Of a stretch of 15,011 nt of DNA, positions 6,058 through 12,880 are shown in pieces (position 1 is the first letter of the stretch; each line of letters starts with the position of its first letter). The translations under genes were made by a program, and so were the position numbers. The stretch covers positions 1 through 15,011 of the forward strand of contig CAKRWX010000031.1 in NCBI GenBank assembly GCA_934418055.1, in the 5' to 3' direction. The notes beneath the pieces are model-generated. The model saw only the letters and a program-made list of their open reading frames with translations. It had not been told where the DNA came from and ran no database searches. Source of the stretch: an uncultured Lachnospiraceae bacterium. GTDB taxonomy: Bacteria > Bacillota > Clostridia > Lachnospirales > Lachnospiraceae.

Positions 6058-7437
6058 ATGCCATTTGTTTCACTTATTATCCCTGTTTATAATGCCGAAA
6101 AATACCTCCGCCGCTGTCTCACCAGCGCCATGGAGCAGACATTTAAAGATATGGAGATCCTGGTGGTCAACGACGGAAGTACGGACGAAAGCCTTCAGAT
6201 CTGCCGTGAATACGCCCAGATGGACTCCCGTTTCCACATCATTAATAAAGAAAATACCGGTGTCTCTGACAGCCGCAACCGGGCCATCCAGATTGCCAAG
6301 GGTGATTACCTGCAGTTTATGGACAGCGATGACTGGCTGACTCCGGACGCCACGGAAACCTTGGTCTACGCGGCGCAGAAATTTAACTGTGACCTGGTGA
6401 TTGCGGACTTCTACCGGGTAGACAAGGCTGTTTTTACCGAAAAACAGCATATCCGGGAGCGGGGACTTTTAACCAGAGAACAATTTGCCACCTACATGAT
6501 GCAGGACCCGGCGGATTTCTACTACGGTGTCCTCTGGAACAAGCTGTACCGCCGTCAGGTGATCGTGGACAACCATCTGGAAATGGATGCCCAGATGCGT
6601 TGGTGCGAAGATTTCCTGTTCAATCTCAGCTTTATCCGCCACGCCGAGACCTTTACCGCCGTCCAGACGCCGATTTATTATTATATGAAGCGCAAAGGCA
6701 GTCTGGTCAGCACCGACTGGAAAAAAGCTAACGCGGTTTTATTAAAATTCCGTCTGTTAAAGGAATACAAGGAACTGTATCAGAGTATCGGATTATATGA
6801 AGAAAATGAATTAAAAATCAACGCCTTTGTCCTATCTGTGGCCAAAGACGGCAGCGTTGCGGCACCCATGAGCCGGAAACGCAAAAAACTGAATGAAGAA
6901 GATTATATTGAAGATCAGCTTCCACCAGGATATACCAGAGTCAAACATGGCTTCGAACCGGTTTATGACGCGGACTGCAAACTGCTGATCTTAGGAAGTT
7001 TCCCTTCGGTAAAATCAAGAGAAGAAAATTTCTACTATGGACATCCCCAGAACCGGTTCTGGAGACTGCTTGCCCGGCTTCTCCATGAAGAAGTGCCGGA
7101 TTCCATTGAGGCCAAACGGCAGATGCTATTAAAACACCACATTGCCCTCTGGGACGTAGTCGCGGAATGTGACATTCACGGTTCCAGCGACGGAAGTATC
7201 CGCAATGTGATTCCGACAAACTTAAACCAGATTCTGCGGGAGGCGGACATCCAGACCATCATCGCCAATGGTGCCACCGCCTACAAGCTGTATCACACCT
7301 ATTGTGAAGAGCATACAGGCCGCACTGCTGTGAAATGTCCTTCCACCAGCCCGGCCAATGCAATCTTTACCCTTGACCGGCTGGAAGAAGCCTGGGGCGA
7401 GGTATTTTCAGACCTCGACTCCCAGCTTAATCTTTAA
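6058..7437 (+). CDS. Fusion of a family 2 glycosyltransferase and a hypoxanthine (deoxyinosine) DNA glycosylase
   Basis: One uninterrupted frame of 459 residues carries two unrelated enzymes. Residues 1-270 are a GT-A glycosyltransferase family 2 domain: SLIIPVYNAEKYLRR at 5-19, NDGSTD at 38-43, the metal-binding MDSDDW at 88-93 and WCED at 182-185. Residues about 297-455 match deoxyinosine/hypoxanthine DNA glycosylases of the uracil-DNA glycosylase superfamily: LILGSFPSVKSRE (310-322), YYGHPQNRFWR (326-336), HIALWDV (361-367) and CPSTSPANA (427-435). A basic linker (SRKRKK, 272-277) joins them. The ATG at 6058 is preferred to the GTG at 6049 because AGAGGTG is placed correctly before it and the protein then starts right at the domain. 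The glycosylase is normally a separate protein of about 160 residues. An in-frame ATG at 6868 lacks a clear ribosome binding site. The glycosyltransferase acceptor is unknown, and no membrane segment is apparent. Confidence 0.88.
   Translation: MPFVSLIIPVYNAEKYLRRCLTSAMEQTFKDMEILVVNDGSTDESLQICREYAQMDSRFHIINKENTGVSDSRNRAIQIAKGDYLQFMDSDDWLTPDATETLVYAAQKFNCDLVIADFYRVDKAVFTEKQHIRERGLLTREQFATYMMQDPADFYYGVLWNKLYRRQVIVDNHLEMDAQMRWCEDFLFNLSFIRHAETFTAVQTPIYYYMKRKGSLVSTDWKKANAVLLKFRLLKEYKELYQSIGLYEENELKINAFVLSVAKDGSVAAPMSRKRKKLNEEDYIEDQLPPGYTRVKHGFEPVYDADCKLLILGSFPSVKSREENFYYGHPQNRFWRLLARLLHEEVPDSIEAKRQMLLKHHIALWDVVAECDIHGSSDGSIRNVIPTNLNQILREADIQTIIANGATAYKLYHTYCEEHTGRTAVKCPSTSPANAIFTLDRLEEAWGEVFSDLDSQLNL
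7392..7425. terminator. Hairpin in the tail-to-tail gene overlap (possible bidirectional terminator)
   Basis: CTGGGG-CGAGGT pairs with ACCTCG-A-CTCCCAG around an 8-base loop. The inner stem is 6 perfect pairs; the outer stem is about 5 pairs after a small bulge. It spans the stop codon of the minus-strand kinase and ends 10 bases before the plus-strand stop. The plus-strand side is followed by CTTAATCTTT, a weak U-tract, and the minus side by GCTTCTTCC, so termination strength is uncertain. Confidence 0.4.
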
Positions 7438-8040
7438 AGCGGATTTGATCATTTCCACACATTTTTCCGGGCCAAGCCGTCCACTATTTAAAGTCAGATC
7501 ATAGTTGACTGGATTGGTCCAGTAATTTCCATTGGTATAATATTTGTAGTAGTCGGCCCGGTACTTATCCGTTTTCGTGATGAGACGGGCCGCTTCTTCT
7601 TCTGTCACATCCATACGGTCCATGACCTGTTTCAGACAATACGCCCTGGGGGCCTCAATATAGACACTCAGCACGTTATCATAATCCTTCAGCACGTAAT
7701 CACTGCATTTTCCAACAATGATACAGCTTTCCGCCTTCACTAACTCCCGGATGATCTTCGCTTCGATCTGGAACAGGCGGTCATCGGAGACAAACTCCTC
7801 CATATGCCCCTGAGGCAGAAAACGCTTCTGCATCCGCTGGATCTGGCTTCGCACATAACTTCCCCGCAGTTTCTCATCCACTTCCCGGAACTCCGACTCA
7901 TCCATGCCGCTGTACTGGGCCGCCAGCGTCAGGATCCGGTTCTCATAACTGTGGATTCCCAGTTCATCCGCCAATTTGGAGGCAATCTCACGGCCTCCGG
8001 TTCCAAAACCTCTTGCAATGGTGATCGCATATGTTTCCAT
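7408..8040 (-). CDS. Cytidylate kinase-like family protein
   Basis: This 210-residue P-loop protein begins METYAITIARGFGTGGREIASKLADELG, the characteristic start of the cytidylate kinase-like family (Cytidylate_kin2). A lid-like segment around residues 135-170 carries Lys, Arg and Tyr residues (DVTEEEAARLITKTDKYRADYYKYYT), and the end has DLTLNSGRLG. Family members resemble CMP kinases, but most are biochemically uncharacterised and several occur beside transporters or regulators. The canonical cmk gene is usually elsewhere, so the substrate is left open. The start has a near-perfect ribosome binding site (AAGGAGGT). Its last 30 bases overlap the end of the convergent fusion gene. It follows the M20 peptidase gene by 121 bases on the same strand. 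Confidence 0.88.
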   Translation of the reverse strand: METYAITIARGFGTGGREIASKLADELGIHSYENRILTLAAQYSGMDESEFREVDEKLRGSYVRSQIQRMQKRFLPQGHMEEFVSDDRLFQIEAKIIRELVKAESCIIVGKCSDYVLKDYDNVLSVYIEAPRAYCLKQVMDRMDVTEEEAARLITKTDKYRADYYKYYTNGNYWTNPVNYDLTLNSGRLGPEKCVEMIKSALKIKLGVEV

Positions 8041-8059
8041 ACGGTACCTCCTTGATATA

Positions 8060-8089
8060 TAGATATGTAAAAATGTTACCTGCTGTCAA
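8060..8089 (-). promoter_or_regulatory. Possible promoter of the cytidylate kinase-like gene, with flanking repeats
   Basis: A consensus TTGACA (8084-8089, minus strand) is followed after 18 bases by TATCTA (or after 17 by ATATCT). The leader would be very short, so this is tentative. Upstream lie an imperfect direct repeat (AATCTGCGCC at 8125-8134, AATCTTGCGCC at 8135-8145) and a short inverted repeat ATGTC/GACAT (8090-8106). Confidence 0.35.
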
Positions 8090-8161
8090 ATGTCTCTGCA
8101 TGACATCTTCCGTGGTCACAAAGCAATCTGCGCCAATCTTGCGCCAGCCTGCTAAATTCCA

Positions 8162-9307
8162 TTATACTTCCTCAAAATACCGCAGCACACTGGCAAATGC
8201 CACCTGATATCCGGTCTTTAAGGACGCTTTCACCACATATTCCTCTCTGGTGTGAGCGCCTTCACCAGCTACCGCACCGTAGCATACGCTTGGAATTCCC
8301 ATGGACAGCGGAATGTTGCAGTCTGTGGAACCTGGAATTCCATCTGGACGAATTCCAGTCAGTTCTTCTGAGATATCCTGGGCGATCCGGATCATTTCCT
8401 GTCTCCGGCTTTCCTGCTCTTCGTTTAAATTTTCACAAGGTCTCAGACCAACCAATTCTACCTCTACTTCTACATGCTCTTTTTTGTGGCTTTCAAAGAT
8501 CTCATGGAACTTTTTCTCCATATATTCCAGTCCGTCTTTCCGGTCAGATCGGTACTCGCACAGCATCTGTACCTCCTGAGCAATGGTGTTAACCGAAGTT
8601 CCGCCCTCAATGGTTCCCACGTTGTAAGTGGTCTTTCCCTCTTCCGGCACCCGAATCTTGTAAATGTCGTCAATGATGGATGCCAGCTCAGCGATGGCAT
8701 TTTCCCGGCCAAAACAACCGTAGGAATGGCCGCCTCTGGTCTTCACGGTCACCCGGTATCTGGCAGAACCAACCGCCCGGTTCACCAGCCAGCCCATGGT
8801 TCCGTCAAAACTGTAGAACTCCTTGATCCGGTCTCCGTAGGTCTCGCAGATTTTTCTGGATCCCTTTAAATTGCCCATGCCTTCCTCACAGGAGTTGCAG
8901 ACAAATAAAATGCCGCAGTCCTTCACTGCCAGGTGATTCTGGGTCACATATCTGGCTGTCAAAAGCAGGGCCACCAAATTAGCCGTATCGTCGCCAACGC
9001 CTGGACAGCAGATTTTCCCGTCCTCCTCTTTTAATGGAAGAGGCGTCGTGTCCGGAAACACCACATCCGTATGAGCCATAAATACCACCAGCGGCTTATC
9101 CGCCTCCGCCTGATACGGATACACCACATTCAGGGCCTCGTCCACATAAACACCCTCTGCTCCCATGGCCTCCAGCCAGTTTTTGCAGAATTCCACACGT
9201 TTCTCCTCGTGATGGGACGGTGCCGGAATCTGCGCCAGGGTCAGAAGAAGCTCATATCCCTCTTCCCAGTGTTCCTCGATATATTGAAGTACCTCTTCGT
9301 TCAACAT
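8162..9307 (-). CDS. M20 family metallopeptidase / deacylase
   Basis: This 381-residue protein shows the dinuclear zinc site of the M20 family: MAHTDV (His79, Asp81), GVGDDTAN (bridging Asp106), NSCEEGMG (Glu141 and Glu142, general base and ligand), SFDG (Asp168) and GEGAHTREE (His352). The inserted dimerisation domain is marked by TRGGHSYGCFGRENAI (His194) and GTIEGGTSVNTIAQ (231-244). M20 enzymes remove an N-terminal residue or acyl group from small peptides or amino acid conjugates; the substrate here is not evident. It starts at an ATG preceded by AAGGAG (7-base spacing). No signal peptide is seen, so it is probably cytoplasmic. A consensus promoter and a terminator-like hairpin lie in its leader, which may limit expression. 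Confidence 0.92.
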   Translation of the reverse strand: MLNEEVLQYIEEHWEEGYELLLTLAQIPAPSHHEEKRVEFCKNWLEAMGAEGVYVDEALNVVYPYQAEADKPLVVFMAHTDVVFPDTTPLPLKEEDGKICCPGVGDDTANLVALLLTARYVTQNHLAVKDCGILFVCNSCEEGMGNLKGSRKICETYGDRIKEFYSFDGTMGWLVNRAVGSARYRVTVKTRGGHSYGCFGRENAIAELASIIDDIYKIRVPEEGKTTYNVGTIEGGTSVNTIAQEVQMLCEYRSDRKDGLEYMEKKFHEIFESHKKEHVEVEVELVGLRPCENLNEEQESRRQEMIRIAQDISEELTGIRPDGIPGSTDCNIPLSMGIPSVCYGAVAGEGAHTREEYVVKASLKTGYQVAFASVLRYFEEV

Positions 9308-9331
9308 GTCTGATCTCCTTTCTTTTAATGC

Positions 9332-9375
9332 AAAAAGAGCACACAGATTCCGCTTAATACGTCTCTGTATGCTCT
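9332..9375 (-). terminator. Intrinsic terminator after the PfkB kinase gene, or attenuator in the M20 leader
   Basis: On the minus strand AGAGCATACAGA (9375-9364) pairs with TCTGTGTGCTCT (9347-9336) as a 12-pair stem with one G-U pair and a 16-base loop. The stem runs straight into TTTTT. It is the clearest rho-independent terminator in the window. It lies 24 bases after the kinase stop codon and about 28 bases before the M20 start codon. Confidence 0.85.
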
Positions 9376-9385
9376 CATATGCGTT

Positions 9386-9414
9386 ATTATAGGGGCTATT
9401 TACATTTCTGTCAA
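9386..9414 (-). promoter_or_regulatory. Full-consensus promoter TTGACA-17-TATAAT ahead of the terminator and M20 gene
   Basis: TTGACA (9409-9414) and TATAAT (9386-9391) on the minus strand are separated by exactly 17 bases, the ideal sigma-A promoter. The -35 box lies within the last codons of the kinase gene. The predicted start, near 9379, is only a few bases before the terminator hairpin, so most transcripts may end after about 45-50 nt. Confidence 0.75.
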
Positions 9415-10350
9415 TGTCGGATATGACGCAATGGCACCATATTTTGTAATGCTCTTGGCACAGAATTTATTGGCGAATGCCAGATATTTCTCCAGTTGCT
9501 CTCTGCTCAAGGATGCTAACTGGCCAACTTCCACCTCATCTTTTGCCAGGCAGTACAGGAACGCGCCGATAAATCCATCGCCTGCTCCGGTGGTATCCAC
9601 AGCCTTTACCTTCTGTCCGTCAGCGTATGCAGAAGTACTCTCTGTATAGCACTCAGCGCCTTCTGCGCCCTTGGTATAGATCACCAGTCTGGTATTTCCC
9701 GCAAATAATCTCGGCAGCGCCTCTTTGATATCTGCTTTTCCTGTGATAAATTCCAATTCCTCATCAGAAATTTTCAGGATATGGGCCATAGGTGCAAACT
9801 CCCAGATCACATTTCGCAGGGCCTCCGGGTTCTCCCACAGGGGCAGACGGATGTTTGGATCGAAACTGATAATAGAACCGGCTCTTCTTGCACAGTCAAT
9901 GGCTTTTCTGTGGGCTTCTTTCATCGGGAACTCACCTAAAGAAACAGAGCAGAAATGAAGGGCATAAGCCTCCTCAAACCATGCTGCTTCCACGTCCCTC
10001 GCCTCCATCAGCATATCAGCACCAGGTTTGCGATAGAAAGAAAATTCACGGTTGCCGTCTTCTTTTAATGCCACAAATGCCAGAGAAGTGTTGGCTTTGT
10101 TGGTTCTGCGGACATAATCGCATCCAATACCGCAGTTCTGAAACTCTTCCACAATCTTATCACCAAAAGGATCATTGCCCAGCTGGGTGATCATGGACGC
10201 CTCGCCGCCAAGTTTCACATAAGCGCCGCAGACATTGGCCGGAGCGCCTCCTACCTTTGGTTTAAATGCGCTGACGTCCTTTAATTCCTTTCCTGTCTCC
10301 TCTGGAGCAAAATCAATCAATGCCTCGCCAATCGCCAGTAACTGTTTCAT
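9400..10350 (-). CDS. PfkB-family carbohydrate kinase (fructokinase-like)
   Basis: This 316-residue ribokinase-fold sugar kinase starts MKQLLAIGEALIDF, typical of bacterial fructokinases. The PfkB signature 1 glycines are in KVGGAPANV (32-40) and signature 2 is DTTGAGDGFIGAF (252-264), with catalytic base Asp258. Sugar-binding residues of the family are represented by the N-terminal Asp13 and the FYRKPGADMLM segment (105-115). It phosphorylates a sugar, most likely fructose to fructose 6-phosphate, but no sucrose hydrolase or sugar transporter is in the window to confirm this. GGAGG lies nine bases before the ATG. It is 42 bases downstream of the TIGR00266 gene and probably co-transcribed. 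A strong terminator follows. Confidence 0.92.
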   Translation of the reverse strand: MKQLLAIGEALIDFAPEETGKELKDVSAFKPKVGGAPANVCGAYVKLGGEASMITQLGNDPFGDKIVEEFQNCGIGCDYVRRTNKANTSLAFVALKEDGNREFSFYRKPGADMLMEARDVEAAWFEEAYALHFCSVSLGEFPMKEAHRKAIDCARRAGSIISFDPNIRLPLWENPEALRNVIWEFAPMAHILKISDEELEFITGKADIKEALPRLFAGNTRLVIYTKGAEGAECYTESTSAYADGQKVKAVDTTGAGDGFIGAFLYCLAKDEVEVGQLASLSREQLEKYLAFANKFCAKSITKYGAIASYPTLTEM

Positions 10351-10392
10351 AAACCCTTTCCTCCAAATCCAAGATTATCATTTGATCCCATT

Positions 10393-11079
10393 CTATTTTC
10401 CAGAAGTGGGAATAAACCGGGCGATCCGTCCTGCAAATTCCGCAATATTCTGTGTCTGGATGATCACACGGCCAGGCCCCACTAACTTCGTCAGGAATAA
10501 GCCCTCTCCGCCAAAAAAGATATTGCCCAGTCCCTTAATCATCTCTACATCGTAAGTAACGGTACGCTCAAAAGCCACCACATTGCCAGTATCCACTTTC
10601 AGCACCTCGCCAGGCTCCAGATAACGATTCACCAAGTCACCGTCCACCTCCAGAAATGCCATACCGGTTCCGGAAATGTCCTGTAAAATGAAACCTTCTC
10701 CGCCGAACACGCCTGCGGACAGCTTCTTACTGAAAGTGACATTCAGATTCACCGTCTCCTCCGCACAGAGGAATGCGCCTTTCTGGCAGATCATACCGCC
10801 AGTAGCGCCTACATCCAGCGCAAAAATCTCGCCAGGAACTGTAGACGCGAAAGCGATCCGGCTTCCTGCATTTTCCGCTGTGTAGGTAGCCATAAACATG
10901 CTCTCTCCCGCAAACATCCGGCCAAGGCCCTTCATCAGTCCGCCCTTGGTGTTGGTAGTCATCTGGATCCCATCGGTCATCCAGGTCATACCGCCGGACT
11001 GGGTGTAGACACTCTCACCAGGTCGGTCAAACTGAATCTCAACTGCAGGCATTGTGGTTCCCATGATCTGATATTTCAT
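10393..11079 (-). CDS. TIGR00266 / AIM24 family protein
   Basis: This 228-residue protein belongs to the TIGR00266 group of the AIM24 family. It begins MKYQIMGTTMPAVEIQF and has KGGLMKGLGRMFAGESMF (45-62), AGVFGGEGFILQDISGTG (122-139) and FFGGEGLFLTKLVGPG (188-203), with repeated glycine-rich beta segments. The family forms beta-barrel-like trimers of unclear role in bacteria; the mitochondrial namesake helps maintain inner membrane organisation. The frame extends 17 codons further upstream, but the ATG at 11079 has GGAGGAG seven bases before it and gives the conserved start. It is first in a pair with the sugar kinase gene. No membrane segment is visible. Confidence 0.92.
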   Translation of the reverse strand: MKYQIMGTTMPAVEIQFDRPGESVYTQSGGMTWMTDGIQMTTNTKGGLMKGLGRMFAGESMFMATYTAENAGSRIAFASTVPGEIFALDVGATGGMICQKGAFLCAEETVNLNVTFSKKLSAGVFGGEGFILQDISGTGMAFLEVDGDLVNRYLEPGEVLKVDTGNVVAFERTVTYDVEMIKGLGNIFFGGEGLFLTKLVGPGRVIIQTQNIAEFAGRIARFIPTSGK

Positions 11080-11217
11080 ACGCAACTCCTCCATTTTCCT
11101 ATGATGGACTCCCGGATTCTGAGAGCACATCGTGATTCGGTTTACTGGTTCCTGATTCCATTTCTACAAACGGTCTGATCGCTACTTGGAAATTCACCGG
11201 ACTGCTGATTACTGGAA

Positions 11218-11739
11218 TTATCTGCCTAATCGTTCCTCGATCAGTTTCCTCAGTTCATCCACAACCATTCCCGCGCTCTTGCCTTCCTCATCAATGGTGA
11301 TGTCCGCATATTTCTCATAGTACGGAACCCGCTCATTATACAGATCCAGCAATGTCATGCCGTCTTTTAACACCACACCCCGGTCTACTAAGTTGCCAAG
11401 GCGCTTTTTCAGATCGTCGTAGCTTAACTTTAAGTATACCACAAGACCGATCTCTTTTAAATGTTCCATGGCCTCTTTTCCATAAATCACGCTGCCGCCT
11501 GGAGCAATGACGGATTTCTCCACATCCAAAGTGGCATTGACACGGTTTTCCACTGCCATAAAGCCGTCTAAACCTTCATCTGCAATGATCTCTTTTAACA
11601 GACGCTTCTCCTGCTCCTGGATCACGATGTCCACATCCACAAAGGAATAACCCAGACGTTTCGCTAACAGAACGCCGATGGTGCTTTTGCCGGATGCCGG
11701 CATGCCGATCAGAGTGATATTGTTATTCTTTTTTGCCAT
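11218..11739 (-). CDS. Shikimate kinase-like P-loop kinase
   Basis: This 173-residue protein is the normal size for a shikimate kinase. It has the Walker A loop GMPASGKST (12-20), DVD at 35-37, an arginine in AVENRVN (Arg66), APGGSVIY (79-86), DRGVVL (Arg120, lid position) and NERVPYYEKYADITID (135-150, Arg137). These match the shikimate kinase layout, which makes shikimate 3-phosphate for aromatic amino acid synthesis. Two deviations are visible: the usual shikimate-binding GGG is GGS, and the lid reads RGVVL, not R-P-L-L. A related small-molecule kinase is therefore possible, and no other aro gene is nearby. The ATG at 11739 is chosen over the ATG at 11745 because AGGAGG is 8 bases before the former but only 2 before the latter. 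The ATGA overlap with the upstream gene suggests translational coupling. Confidence 0.82.
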   Translation of the reverse strand: MAKKNNNITLIGMPASGKSTIGVLLAKRLGYSFVDVDIVIQEQEKRLLKEIIADEGLDGFMAVENRVNATLDVEKSVIAPGGSVIYGKEAMEHLKEIGLVVYLKLSYDDLKKRLGNLVDRGVVLKDGMTLLDLYNERVPYYEKYADITIDEEGKSAGMVVDELRKLIEERLGR

Positions 11740-11741
11740 GA

Positions 11742-12437
11742 TCATTTCCTCCTGCTTTTCCGTTTCTCTGGACTTCCAGTTTTAGGCACAGACTTTCGTC
11801 CATTTCCCGCTGCTGGCTTTTTCCCTGCGCCGGACGGTCTCGCTGGCTTTTTCACCGTCTCTGCCTTCACTGCCGGTTTCTTCGCCACAGAATATCCGAA
11901 TTTTCCGAGTTTTTCACCCAACTCGAAATATTCTCCGTGGGAGTACGCCACCAGTCCTGCGTCATTGAGATGGAATTTTCCATTTTCATCCATGTACTTC
12001 TCGTCCACGGTCACGCCCAGCACTTCCGCAATAAACATATCGTGGCTGCCAAGAGGGATCACCTGGGTGACTTTGCATTCCAGGTTTACCGGGCTCTCCG
12101 CAATTCCCGGCGCGCTGATGTGCTGGGATGGCAGCGGTGTCAGATGCATCTGCTCAAATTTGTCCACGTCCCGTCCAGAACGCACGCCGCAGAAATCCGT
12201 AGCGTAAGTCAGATCACGGGTAATCAGATTGATGACGAATTCTCCCGTCTCTTTCAAAATATCATAAGAATACCGCTCTTTTCTCACAGAAATGGACACC
12301 ATGGCAGGACTGGAACAGACGGTTCCCGCCCAAGCCACCGTAATAATATTCGGTTTTTCTTCCGGTCTGCCGCAGCTTATCATCACAGCCGGAACCGGAT
12401 AGAGCATATTGCCGCCTCTCCAGTACTGTTTTCCCAT
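11742..12437 (-). CDS. Flavin reductase family protein with a basic C-terminal tail
   Basis: This 231-residue protein has a flavin reductase-like FMN-binding domain in residues 1-180: YPVPAVMISCGR (13-24), PNIITVAWAGTVCSSPAMVSISVR (29-52), FVINLITRDL (67-76) and an ending SHGEYFELGEKLGKFGYSV (166-184). Such proteins reduce or bind flavin, or act as flavoprotein oxidoreductases; the partner is unknown. The final 46 residues (186-231) are very different: 17 are Lys or Arg, mixed with Pro, Ala and Gly in KKPA-like repeats, and the protein ends KRKSRRK. This resembles the basic tails of histone H1-like or nucleic-acid-binding proteins. It starts 48 bases after the HicB-like gene with AGGAAG upstream, and its stop overlaps the next gene's first ATG. 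Confidence 0.9.
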   Translation of the reverse strand: MGKQYWRGGNMLYPVPAVMISCGRPEEKPNIITVAWAGTVCSSPAMVSISVRKERYSYDILKETGEFVINLITRDLTYATDFCGVRSGRDVDKFEQMHLTPLPSQHISAPGIAESPVNLECKVTQVIPLGSHDMFIAEVLGVTVDEKYMDENGKFHLNDAGLVAYSHGEYFELGEKLGKFGYSVAKKPAVKAETVKKPARPSGAGKKPAAGNGRKSVPKTGSPEKRKSRRK

Positions 12438-12485
12438 CGTATCTTCCTGCCTTTCTTACACGCTTTTTGCAGTCATTCTTCCAAC

Positions 12486-12764
12486 TCAATCATAGTCCGG
12501 AAGGAGCTTCACAATGATCATGATCTGACGGACGAAGCTTCCCTCATCCAGTAAGATGTCCTCCTCGTGAGTCACCTCCGGCATATCCGGGTCGTCTTCC
12601 TCTAATTCCACACATACCCAGTCATAGGCTGCTGCTCTGGCGTTCTCCAGCGCGTCCTGAAGATCCGGTCCGTCTGCCTCGCAGCCCACCAGATCTGGGA
12701 AGGTTACGTGGTAGCCTTCGTCCTCTTTATGCGGTGTTAATACCGCTGGATAGATAAATGTCAT
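12486..12764 (-). CDS. Orphan short HicB-like protein
   Basis: This 92-residue protein is a HicB-type RNase H-like partial fold: FIYPAVLTPHKEDEGYHVTFPDLVGCEADGPD (3-34), then an amphipathic helix LQDALENARAAAYDWV (35-50). HicB proteins are usually antitoxins that bind the HicA mRNA interferase. No HicA gene flanks this one, and the protein stops at about residue 92, where longer relatives continue into a DNA-binding ribbon-helix-helix or helix-turn-helix. The segment after the stop, read in all frames by eye, does not restore such a domain. The ATG at 12764 is chosen because AAGGAG is six bases upstream; the longer frame to 12806 lacks this. Lone HicB-like proteins are common in Clostridia and their function is unknown. 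Confidence 0.85.
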   Translation of the reverse strand: MTFIYPAVLTPHKEDEGYHVTFPDLVGCEADGPDLQDALENARAAAYDWVCVELEEDDPDMPEVTHEEDILLDEGSFVRQIMIIVKLLPDYD

Positions 12765-12829
12765 GTTCTTCTCCTTCTTTCCCAGGTCCCCGCCTGTATC
12801 TGTCACTTTTTTCTTTCCAGATTTTGTCC

Positions 12830-12869
12830 GTCTGACTCTGTGTCAACCCTTGCAGCTGGCCTGTCAGAC
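12830..12869 (-). promoter_or_regulatory. Inverted repeat enclosing a consensus -35 box before the HicB-like gene
   Basis: The arms GTCTGAC (12830-12836) and GTCAGAC (12863-12869) are perfect reverse complements 26 bases apart. Between them, TTGACA (minus strand, 12841-12846) is a perfect -35 hexamer. The -10 region 16-17 bases on (AAAATC/AATCTG) is poor, so an active promoter is uncertain. The arrangement could be an operator or a leader hairpin. Confidence 0.35.
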
Positions 12870-12880
12870 TCTTCTCCCGC

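Noticed and set aside
10393..11130. Longer start for the TIGR00266 protein at 11130
   Set aside because: The ATG at 11079 has GGAGGAG at the right distance and gives the conserved N-terminus; the extra 17 residues contain the ribosome binding site region.
12438..12880. HicA toxin partner for the HicB-like gene
   Set aside because: The gaps on either side (48 and 116 bases) are too short for a HicA gene, and the neighbours are a flavin reductase and a pyrophosphatase.
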